From the NCBI GenBank assembly GCA_003116995.1, contig BDSL01000154.1, forward strand, positions 98,885 to 162,884: a stretch of DNA of 64,000 nt, in the 5' to 3' direction. A program made the translations under genes and the position numbers. Below are positions 36,701 to 42,773 of the stretch, in pieces (position 1 is the stretch's first letter; the number at the start of each line of letters is the position of its first letter). Source of the DNA: Yamagishiella unicocca (taxonomy: Eukaryota > Chlorophyta > Chlorophyceae > Chlamydomonadales > Volvocaceae). A model generated the notes under the pieces. It searched no databases and was not told where the DNA came from. It saw only the letters and a program-made list of their open reading frames with translations.

Positions 36701-38060
36701 TCGCGTAAAACGGGTTTTACCACCCCCTTCGCCACCACACATCCAGGTCCTGCTGACTAGGCACGCAACCGCAGGCGGCCTGGCGCACCGCAGCCCGCCG
36801 GGCCAAGTCGGCGGGCGGAGGGGTCAGTGCTGGGAGCTGAAGGCGCGCAGCAGGACGGATTCGACCCAGATGAGTCTGATGCCTCCCTGGAGTCGTGCGA
36901 TGCGGGCTACTGCGCCGCTGTCCTCGCGCCGGGCGTCAGCGCCGCCCTCGCTGCGGGTGTCGGACAGCCCGTTCCTAGGGAGCACCCCACACGACCTCGT
37001 GAACAACCCCGTAGCACGCGTGTTAGAGCCGCACACGCTGAGAGGAGGTGATGCGACAGGGTCGAGGTGGGCGACCCCGACCCCGCAACCGGCGCACAAA
37101 GTGGTCTAACCCACAACCGGAGCAGGCCTACCTCGCGTCCTCGCCAAACGGTCCTGTATGTCGTGCCATTCTTCAAGAGCAGTGAACTTCAGCGTAACGC
37201 TGCTTCTCCCTTTGCCTGCGAGGGCATTGCGACCGCGGCCAGTTGCCTTGCGTTTGACTGTATAAAACAATTGAAGGATATCGATTACCTTCTATTTCCT
37301 TTCGTAAAATAAGCTGCCGCTCTACGTTGAAAGCGGACATCTTTCTTCGATAGTACGCTGCTCAGGGCAGCCCAAAGTCCTCCATGAACTACCTCTATGT
37401 AATCATGACTACGCATTATTCCTTATACTCATTGAAACCGTGACAACAATCATCTGGAGTGGTCAATTTGAAAAACACGCGTTTCGGAGCTGAAAAGGAC
37501 TAATACGGGAAATTGGCCGGTTAAATGGCGAGCGCAAGCTTTTGCTATGCTTCGAGGCTTGTACAAGACTACGTTCTTCATCGCTGCCTGGCGCGCATTC
37601 TCCTCTTAATAAGGAACAGCCCTGGAGGGCGAGACAGAGGTCCGCAACGGTCCGAAAGGAGGAGCAAGTGGACGCATCGGCCGCCCCAGATCGAACGATC
37701 TCGACTTGCATGAATCCTAGCCAGCTAGGGGGCAAGGGAGGGGCAGACAGGCCATGGGCCCAGTTCCAACCCAGCTGCAAACCGCACGCACGCTCGATTG
37801 CGTCGATAACGCGGATCGAACAGTATCTCCTTAGCTATCTTTCCAACACTCCGTAACCACAATCGCCTTATCGGGCACCGTGGGGAGAATGCAACTGTTA
37901 CAAGGGAGCTTGAGCCACTTGCCGGTACTTTGCGTACAAGGTACAACACCATGATACCAAACGCCTGCAAGCTCGAGATCATCCAACGCATATGGACACG
38001 TTGTTTCCTACAGTTGTCGCTTGAATATGCCGCGCTCGATTGGACATGTTGCAGACCGAA
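8289..38060 (-). CDS. giant multi-exon protein: ARM-like repeats, IQ motif, EF-hand-like C-terminus
   Basis: I joined these exons, listed high to low: 38060-38012, 37964-37792, 37724-37573, 37257-37132, 37037-37018 (tentative), 36836-36741, 36382-36049, 35446-35201, 34736-34392, 33996-33797, 33403-33098, 32715-32563, 32253-31984, 31435-31272, 31084-30884, 30601-30427, 30012-29769, 29222-28990, 28530-28347, 27951-27569, 27108-27061, 26787-26458, 26034-25886, 25432-25232, 25046-25007, 24340-24211, 23772-23582, 23142-23038, 22779-22717, 22478-22196, 21943-21786, 20686-20429, 20258-20098, 19643-19146, 18709-18535, 17869-17692, 17336-16480, 15792-15615, 15138-14823, 14606-14474, 14172-13975, 13413-13206, 12719-12633, 12368-12052, 11568-10888, 10703-10620, 10143-9941, 9526-9394, 8917-8780, 8408-8289 (TAG). 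Each junction uses GT..AG and phases agree throughout, which argues for one gene of about 3,550 codons. The start codon was not found. Function is unknown; a cytoskeletal or flagellar scaffold is a guess. Confidence 0.75.
10160..10245. repeat. (GGGT)n-rich stretch
   Basis: Two short GGGT arrays (10161-10183 and 10220-10243) lie in giant-gene intron 10144-10619 next to the acceptor. On the transcript they are C-rich and act as the polypyrimidine side of the intron. Confidence 0.8.
12451..12530 (+). repeat. intron-terminal element, type 1
   Basis: Reads GGTTGCAAGGAAAACCCGTG on the plus strand, antisense to the giant gene, 83 bases upstream of the acceptor of exon 12368-12052. Confidence 0.7.
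13206..17869 (-). CDS. giant gene: low-complexity region and conserved-looking beta segments
   Basis: Exons 17869-17692 to 13413-13206. Exon 17336-16480 (about 285 codons) starts with a structured-looking part (DVTRWSPAVRRLRPVSHSEG, EEGALHVRVDFETSGPHPT, VVQNYRPLTAQRR) and then becomes Gly/Ala/Ser-rich with a short glutamine run. Exon 15138-14823 is Ser/Ala-rich and then acidic, ending in APRVAMWAAVPGSKISEELY. Exon 14606-14474 continues with YRLETGEAVHIYRRRKDRVD and DVCILTAPLVP. Exon 14172-13975 contains TALRDPRDILTIVAKVTFRP, which splices in phase to RLVPVAEPSG. The intron upstream of exon 15138-14823 contains a GTG trinucleotide microsatellite (15195-15234). Confidence 0.72.
13478..13640 (+). 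repeat. intron-terminal element, type 2, three tandem partial copies
   Basis: Copies of GGACCGGTTACTCGACGTGG (13498 on), GACCGGTTACACGATGGCG (13557 on) and GACCCGGGTTACACGATGGG (13619 on) follow one another, antisense to the giant gene, next to the acceptor of exon 13413-13206. The donor end of the same intron (about 13890-13915) has a type 1 start in sense. Confidence 0.75.
15195..15234. repeat. (GTG)n microsatellite
   Basis: About 13 GTG triplets lie in giant-gene intron 15139-15614, 58 bases from exon 15138-14823. Confidence 0.93.
15818..15870 (+). repeat. intron-terminal element, type 2
   Basis: Reads ACACCGGTTACACGACAGGG then GTAGGATAGCTGGCGCAT. It is antisense, 26 bases before the acceptor of exon 15792-15615. 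Confidence 0.85.
18535..24340 (-). CDS. giant gene: armadillo-like repeats and acidic linkers
   Basis: Exons 24340-24211 to 18709-18535. The clearest armadillo-like helices are AIYLAAGGLAALLAVAARPL followed by AAVCTALLNLSSYVQAQ (exon 21943-21786), ARLLLHINAKFTGYHGYLIA (20686-20429), and ALYNLSRHPGNRDQLYRLEL (20258-20098). The xALxNLS signature is typical of ARM repeats. Linkers are rich in Asp, Gly and Ala (DDDGDDDDEDGG in 19643-19146) and histidine/asparagine (DNDHNHHRNHHNHDKHPHDG in 18709-18535). Exon 22779-22717 has 21 codons. Introns carry inward-facing copies of the dispersed element near 23508-23545, 23848-23885, 20705-20760, 19664-19695 and 19087-19130. Confidence 0.75.
19087..19130 (-). 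repeat. intron-terminal element, type 2
   Basis: Minus strand reads TAACCGGTTACTCGACATGG then GAAGTGTAGCT. It is sense, 16 bases after the donor of exon 19643-19146. Confidence 0.85.
19664..20760 (+). repeat. intron-terminal elements, type 2, at two acceptors
   Basis: Two separate copies: 19664-19695 (GGTTACAATATAAGAACCGG) before exon 19643-19146, and 20705-20760 (GACCCGGTTACACGATATAT) before exon 20686-20429. Both are antisense and next to acceptors. The sequence between them includes exons and is not part of the repeat. Confidence 0.7.
21655..21730 (-). repeat. intron-terminal element, type 1
   Basis: Minus strand reads GGTTCGAGGGAAACCCGTGG and later GAGATGCATGCGGGAGA. It is sense to the giant gene, 56 bases after the donor of exon 21943-21786. 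Confidence 0.8.
23508..23545 (-). repeat. intron-terminal element, type 2
   Basis: Minus strand reads GCCCGTTTACGCGACGTGGG then AAGTATAG. It is sense, 37 bases after the donor of exon 23772-23582. The acceptor side of that intron has GAGGAAAGCCCGTGAGG antisense near 23225. Confidence 0.78.
23848..23885 (+). repeat. intron-terminal element, type 2
   Basis: Reads AAAATCGGTTACACGACATG then GATAGGATAGCTGG. It is antisense, 76 bases before the acceptor of exon 23772-23582. Confidence 0.85.
25007..31435 (-). CDS. giant gene: helical-repeat region, central part
   Basis: Exons 31435-31272 to 25046-25007. The sequence is mostly amphipathic helices with small-residue packing (VVHLGAVIMAQIVRPSLGAE, GVGLILEMLRWLAPLTATEA, THILVCGLVQLVSEPAAMPY, RGIVGLLMDADVPGFMELAL, YACLTAYHLAGVPVLRNPLG), interrupted by polyalanine runs in exons 30012-29769 and 29222-28990. 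This fits HEAT/armadillo-type superhelical repeats, but individual repeats cannot be delimited by eye. Exon 27108-27061 encodes only 16 residues and exon 25046-25007 only about 13. Both are required for the phase to stay consistent and have good acceptors. Confidence 0.75.
26098..26170 (+). repeat. intron-terminal element, type 2, doubled
   Basis: Reads GGCCGAGAAGACCAGGTTAC then ACGATACAAGG, followed by a second partial copy AAGAACCGGTAACGCGACTG. Both are antisense, near the acceptor of exon 26034-25886. Confidence 0.8.
26824..26857. repeat. (GGGTTT)n hexanucleotide repeat
   Basis: Five copies of GGGTTT lie in giant-gene intron 26788-27060, close to the acceptor of exon 26787-26458. Confidence 0.9.
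27109..27568 (-). mobile_element. intron with inverted terminal arms (introner-like candidate)
   Basis: This giant-gene intron carries related arms at both ends, inverted relative to each other. Read inward from the donor the arm contains GGGGGGTTGCCGAGAAGACC then CGGTTACATGATATAGG. Read inward from the acceptor it contains GGGGGTTGGCATAAGGGCC then GGGTACACGACATGG. The two arms match at most positions. This is the clearest single example of the pattern seen singly in many other introns of this window. Confidence 0.6.
27960..28065. repeat. degenerate telomere-like tract
   Basis: Scattered TTTTAGGG, TTTAGGG and TTTAGGATTTAGGG motifs occupy the acceptor end of giant-gene intron 27952-28346. No exact array remains. 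Confidence 0.65.
28264..28310 (-). repeat. intron-terminal element, type 2
   Basis: Minus strand reads GAAAACCGTTGACGCGACGA then GGACAGGATAGTTGGCGCAT. It is sense, 37 bases after the donor of exon 28530-28347. Confidence 0.83.
31452..31505 (+). repeat. intron-terminal element, type 2
   Basis: Reads GGGGTTATAAAAACCGTTTT then ACGCAACGGGACAGGGTAGT and TGGCGCAT. It is antisense, 17 bases before the acceptor of exon 31435-31272. A second variant follows at about 31566-31605. Confidence 0.85.
31984..36382 (-). CDS. giant gene: helical segment with IQ motif
   Basis: Exons 36382-36049 to 32253-31984. Recognisable stretches are DTFDYQLEVLLPPGLVPEDE, WQRLQHLLPSTPADLAAWHL, WSEEDLGMLLRCLGGFMRKG, RSLATMMRDVLAKVTATGME, LSELLRNPILRDELMVAAQL and, in exon 32715-32563, a good IQ motif (AVVIQSSLRGLVVRRQAR). 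IQ motifs bind calmodulin or calmodulin-like light chains in other proteins, so calmodulin binding here is inference. The following exon contains LVLKWATELARMTTTAVDAM. Exon 34736-34392 is open in two frames; I chose the one whose phases match both neighbours (LAALWWLLRQPN). Introns 36048-35447, 34391-33997 and 33796-33404 each carry a copy of the intron-terminal repeat just after the donor. Confidence 0.75.
33716..33770 (-). repeat. intron-terminal element, type 1
   Basis: Minus strand reads GAGGAAGACCCGTGGATGCC then CCGTTTAGGACAGACGTTT. It is sense, 27 bases after the donor of exon 33996-33797. Confidence 0.85.
34264..34330 (-). repeat. intron-terminal element, type 1
   Basis: Minus strand reads GCGAGGAAGACCCGTGGATG, CCGTTTAGGACAGACGTTTC and GAGATGCATGCTGGAGA. 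It is the most complete copy: sense, about 62 bases after the donor of exon 34736-34392. Confidence 0.88.
35969..36018 (-). repeat. intron-terminal element, type 1
   Basis: Minus strand reads GGTTTCGAGGAAGACCCCTG then AAACCGTTTAGAACAG. It is sense, 31 bases after the donor of exon 36382-36049. Confidence 0.85.
36675..36725 (-). repeat. intron-terminal element, type 2
   Basis: Minus strand reads GGTAAAACCCGTTTTACGCG then ACGGGACAGGATAGTTGGCG. It is sense, 16 bases after the proposed donor of exon 36836-36741. Its position independently supports that exon. Confidence 0.83.
36741..38060 (-). CDS. N-terminal exons of the giant gene (5' end not found)
   Basis: Exons 38060-38012, 37964-37792, 37724-37573, 37257-37132, a tentative 20-nt microexon 37037-37018, and 36836-36741. 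The joined frame contains AFGIMVLYLVRKVPASG, SVGKIAKEILFDPRYRRNRA, FRTVADLCLALQGC, GSDEELKRKATGRGRNALAG, SVTLKFTALEEWHDIQDRLA and PPPADLARRAAVRQAACGCV. Most exons are in less GC-rich DNA than the rest of the gene, and codon choice is correspondingly less GC-biased. The earliest exons rest on splice-site quality and phase agreement alone. Confidence is highest for 37257-37132 and 36836-36741, and lowest for the microexon and 38060-38012. More 5' exons probably lie between 38.1 and 39.9 kb. Confidence 0.5.
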
Positions 38061-39902
38061 CTGTAAGGACTATCGGCAGTGCCACCTCGCCTCTGGCCAT
38101 CCTGTACATACATAATCTCGCACATTTCATCTAATTATGGCTGATACTGTTCGGACCAGGAGTGTTTCCACAATTGAGGGGCCTTGAACTGATATCCGCA
38201 TGCTTCTTGCACCCTAACGATAGTAGCGCCATGCCTCAATTGCGGACATGAGCTGATCACGATAGCTGCTGCTAAGCAGTTAGGGTGGATAAACGCCATA
38301 TACAAAACACGGGGCCTCAGGTAATTGACAGGTTTTAACGCGACAGTCCATTTCAAGGACTTCATGTTACAAACATTGTCATTATGAACCAGCAATTAAC
38401 GCTTTCTGGGCCATGCCTAAAACCCTGAGCACAATTACTAGTTCGCCACTATTACGGACCGAACGACCAGAACAACTGCCAAAACTGATACTTGCATTAA
38501 CTTTAGGCGCGCTTTTTCGCGGTTCATGAGCCTCTTGGCTCGTCTGAACCATACAAGCCTCAGCTTGTAACAACTCAACTCAACTCATTAACTTTGTCCG
38601 CACCGTCTCGTCAGCAATAATATGGTCGTGCCAAGTCCGATAATCTTCATGAGGAGGCATTAACGCATTATGCGACGCGATTGCCCGTGTTTTCCGTATG
38701 ATTGGACAGGGCCGCGCGCAGGCGAAGCTGGGCGAAGTAGGGCCTTCACAATGGCTTTTCACAAGGGACCACATCCAGGGTCAGGGTTGCTTGTACACGA
38801 GGGTGCGCCCACGAGGGCGAGTGCCCAACCTGGCCCAACTGCTTGGCTGCGACTGTCCGTGTCCCCTCGCTGCCCCCTCTCCCTAGGGAGCCCGTTCCTT
38901 CTCGGCTTTCAGGCCCATACTGTCATCCTGAGACAACATTGTCGCATTCAGCGTCCCTCCGGCTCCTTCTGGCGTTATAAGCGTAGGCTTCTCGGTACGA
39001 GAAGGCGGGTTCTTGGACGAAGTAGTGTAGTTGTATTTGTCGTACTCATCGATTTGGTATATCGTTCCTTGGAAGTCTCTTTACGGCTATTCGCCGTGTT
39101 GTGACCTTAGAGTCGCTTATTCCTGAGTTGGTCAAATTGTACGACGGTAGTACAACTAAGCATTTGGGCGGTATCGCGGTAAAGTTGTGAGAGAATACCA
39201 ACTATCAATTACAATTATCAGCGACAATACATTGTGCGTGTAAGTCACAGTGACTCATAATATTAATTCACTCCTCAAGTGGAGCCTTGCGAATTATAAG
39301 TTAACTATTCGCGGTCGCCATGTTCGGTATTCCTTTGCTCCCAGTCTCGAGGCATGCGAATTCAAATCAGCACCTCAGGGGCAACCCATAGCACTGCCGA
39401 TACAACGCCCAGCATCAACGTATGCGCAAGCAGCGCCTTCATACGGTTTTGGACTTCCTAGGCTAGTTCTGGAATGCTCGGCTAGCGCATCAGCCCCGGC
39501 GCAACGCATAGCGCCGGAGGTTCGCAACGGAGATGTGATCGCGCAGGCAAATTCGCTGGTGGTTGAGAGCATAGGTCACGGCCGGCTACTGGTCCAACTT
39601 AAATAATGGGTACGGGGGGTCAGGGCAAAGTAGAGGTCACGCCGACTAGCGGGGCGACCTGGGGAGCACCAAGCCGACTAGCGGGGCGGTGCACGGTCTG
39701 GGTTTTCGGTGGTTGTAGCAATGGCAATCGCGTCGTCAGGGTTTTCAGTTAGCCGCCGGTGGCATCGCCGCTGGGGCCTTCTTTAGTGTTATTACAGTGT
39801 AACGGATGAGGACAAGAAGTGCCTTTAGAGCGGCCGACACAATAAGGAGATGCGCACGATGGCTCTACCATATGGTCTTAGGGCCCACTGTACCAGTTAC
39901 TA
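38061..39902. other. less GC-rich interval, no gene assigned
   Basis: Base composition is visibly more balanced than in the flanking genes. A minus-strand frame ending near 38135 contains PVNYLRPRVLYMAFIHPNCL and could be a further 5' exon of the giant gene, but I could not connect it by phase with confidence. A plus-strand frame at 39250-39606 has no resemblance to anything I know. No copies of the intron-terminal repeat are visible here. Confidence 0.35.
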
Positions 39903-40840
39903 CTACTGCAAATGACGGAACTCAAACCAAGGTACTTTGGTCGGCTTGAGCTCTCCCCTGGGCTCCGGGTTGAGCATCGGCGATGCAGCATCGTCAACAT
40001 CATTATGCACATGCGCAGCATGGCGCAGCCCCCGCGCTTCACGCACCGGGCGTCCAGGCGTGCTGACGCGCAATGCGCTGCTGCCCGATGCGTCCTTGGA
40101 CAGTACTGGCAAGAGGTATTCGTTCGGTATCCCAGCGGTGTCCATGCCGCAAAAGCATTACATGAGCCGTCACTTCGCGTCACTGGACGGCACGATTTCA
40201 TGTTAATGACCATGTGCTGCTTCGGTGAAGCTAGGTGGATATCCTCGGGAATATTATCTCGCAGCGCTGCCCGCGCCGGGATGCAGGTATTACGAGCTAA
40301 GATTGCAGAAAGACGGCAGAGACTTGGGATCGACCCCAAAATAGTAAAAACAGAAAAGCGCTAGGGCCAGAATCATTGGCCCCCAATGCTCAACATGCAG
40401 GTTAAGTTACGTGCAGTCCCAATGAGGTATCCATATCAAAGTCAAGAGGTCCGGAAAACTGAGGGCAATGCAGGGCACACGTGGCATAAGTCAACACCGC
40501 GTCCGGTGCTGCAAAGCTATATTATTAGTTATGTTGTTCGACATTACTAACCCTTTCAGGCACACCCAATCACACCGCACACATACACATCGTCGCATTA
40601 CAACTCTTAGCAGCTGTCGCCAGCAAACCCGCTCTGTCCGCTAAAATGTTCTGCAGTCGCCTTCCAATGGCCCGCCGCGTCCATGTTCGCTGGTGCTGTT
40701 CCTCACGGCCCCGCTCCCTCCCAACAAATCCTCACCACATCCTAAATACAGGGTCGTTGCAACAAAGCAACCCTCTTTCAGCGTCACGCGTTTCGCCAGA
40801 TGGCCCTGCCTTCGGGTCTGGAGCTCACTGTACCAGTTAC
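39881..40840. repeat. pair of direct repeats flanking a 0.9-kb segment
   Basis: CACTGTACCAGTTAC occurs exactly at 39886-39900 and 40826-40840, within a longer imperfect match (GGTCT...CACTGTACCAGTTAC...ACTGCA). The right copy lies just downstream of the patatin stop, on the 3' side of that gene. They could be shared 3' ends of a duplicated gene or flanks of an insertion. Confidence 0.6.
39903..40145 (-). CDS. possible terminal exon or gene fragment, unknown product
   Basis: The minus-strand frame contains GIPNEYLLPVLSKDASGSS and ends KPTKVPWFEFRHLQ followed by TAG. Immediately after the stop the minus strand reads GTAACTGGTACAGTG, and the same 15 bases follow the stop of the patatin gene at 40851 at a similar distance. 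That shared tail is the main support for reading this as a gene end. Competing open frames exist on both strands (for example plus 39912-40364), so the call is weak. Confidence 0.25.
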   Translation of the reverse strand: MDTAGIPNEYLLPVLSKDASGSSALRVSTPGRPVREARGLRHAAHVHNDVDDAASPMLNPEPRGELKPTKVPWFEFRHLQ

Positions 40841-40850
40841 GACTGCATCC

Positions 40851-42773
40851 CTAGGCACTGGAGCATTCCGTCTGGTTGGCCACCCAGAGCTTCCCGTCAC
40901 GCGCGCCCAAGTGGAACATCTCCCGCCAGTGCGGCCCCGCGGCCGTGCCGTTCAGCGCCATGTGGTGCCACTCCTCTCGCGTGAAGGCCAGCGGGTTGCG
41001 CGGGTCGCAGCCGGGGCAGATGCTCGGCCAGGGCCCGCTGATGTCGAAGGCGGGCAAGAAATCGGGCAGGCCCTCGCCGTTGGGGAACTCCGAGCAGCTG
41101 GCAGGCAGCTTCCACCCTGCCCCGTCACGCGGCGTGCCCTTGCGCGCGGCCTCCTTGTCACCGCCGGCACCGCTGGCTGGAGCAGGCGACTTGTCGTACT
41201 TGCGGAACACGCCTGCAGGTGCAACATAACACCCTGGGATGTAAGGGTTGTCCGTCACTCGCCGATACGCCGAGTAGATGCACGATGGTGGGTGGGATGT
41301 GGGTGTGACGCTCGAGCAGCAGGAGGACTCGGTCCTGGGAACGCCAGCCGAGCGGCACCGGGTGACATTGCATGCCAGCCGCTGGCGCAGGAGCCCCATG
41401 GACTCGAGTGCTGCGCCGCAGCGCCTCGCTGCCTACGCTCCCACGCCGAGCATCGCGACGGGTATGGCATCCCTATAGCAGTGAAGCCCGCAGGTTCGGC
41501 TGCTGGCGGGCCGCCTCCTTAACGAAACTCTGGAAAGTTACTTATGCCCTACTGTTCTTGCCCTACTGTTCACGGACATGCGCTATCAGGGCCGAACGAG
41601 CTGGACGAGCTGGACGAGCACATGGCAGAAGGGACCGGGGCCGGGGCCGAGCCTGTATATGCGGGCCGGGCCCCGAAACCACTACCGCTTCGTTAAGATC
41701 TGCTCTGACCACCAGGCACGATAAGCCCACTCCAACCCCGCACCGGGCCTGCATCCGCGCATTGCGGTCGGGACTTGTGTCTAGTGTGTCTAGGTGTCCC
41801 AGTGTGTCGGGGCTTCGGCGGACCTGCCCACGCACATGAGTCTCAACCCCTCTCGCCGTTGGCGGGCGCATACCCATATCCAGTTATCCACCTGGCTCGT
41901 ATGCCTGGACCGATACGCATGGCGATCCGCTGCCATACGGGAGCCCTAACGCGCTGCACAGCGTCCGCAGGTCATTGGCGTAAGCTCCGTCGATGACGGG
42001 CCGGTTGCGGTGAAGGACGTATGCCGGGCCTCCACGCGATTCGTCGGTTGAGTCGTAGCCGGCACACGCTATGGTGGAGCTGCCCACGACAGCACTCCAA
42101 TAGTCCTCGTTGCCCTCAAACCTACTCGTTACCAGGGAGGTGCTTCCGTATTGAATGTCGGAGAGCTCGTCTAGCTCTGACATGGAAATGTGTACCTTGC
42201 CAGAACAATTCTTGTAGGCAGCTGGTGATGTCATGTTGCTCAACCCGAGGATGATATCATGTCGTACTGCCCATACATTGTCGGGGTGTTTCATCAGGGC
42301 ATCGAGCATATAATCGAGCGCAGTTTCGGCAGGAATGCCGGCGCATGCGATTGCGCTTACAAGCGCCCCGCCGCTGATTCCCGCCATTGGGGTGACGCCC
42401 GGAACGATATAGCGCTCGGCAAGGAGCACACTGATCAATCCGAAATAGTATGGAAAGAGAAGGGCAGAGCCGGCTGGAGGGCGGGACCGGGGAGGGAGGG
42501 GCATGGGAGGAAACCCGTGGGTCGGCGCCGGGAGGGCAGGACACGGCCAGGAGGTGGCTTGACCCAAACTCGTGCTCCCCTACACATGTCCTTAAGATTT
42601 GCATAGACGGAGCCCCAGTATGAACTTTGCTCAATGTGACGAGCAGCTTGACATGTAAACCCGCAACCATCATACTACCGGTACATTTCGCATTAAACAA
42701 ACATCCCCATTAACTTACCAATAGCAAAGACCGCATGGCCGGGTGCTAGGGTGGCTAGGGCGTTGGCGACCAT
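40851..42773 (-). CDS. patatin-like phospholipase / lipid acyl hydrolase
   Basis: Three exons: 42773-42719 (ATG, preceded by an in-frame TAG), 42473-41892, and 41212-40851 (TAG). Donors GTAAGT and GTGGAT and acceptors CTCCAG and CTGCAG give matching phases and a protein of about 330 residues. Patatin hallmarks are clear: SALLFPYYFGLISVLLAE, the nucleophile elbow MAGISGGALVSA (GXSXG), and the catalytic aspartate in PVIDGAYANDL (a DGA variant of the usual DGG/A). The family uses a Ser-Asp dyad to hyd­rolyse acyl chains from membrane lipids or storage lipids. The C-terminal part contains NPLAFTREEWHHMALNG, as in related algal patatins. No signal peptide or membrane anchor is obvious. The gene diverges from the antiporter gene and lies in the less GC-rich block. 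Confidence 0.88.

Noticed and set aside
36826..36999. Minus-strand frame ending VARIARLQGGIRLIWVESVL then a TGA, first taken as a gene end
   Set aside because: A good acceptor at 36837 opens a different frame that joins in phase to exon 36382-36049 and is followed by an element copy at the expected distance, so this stretch is more likely intron.
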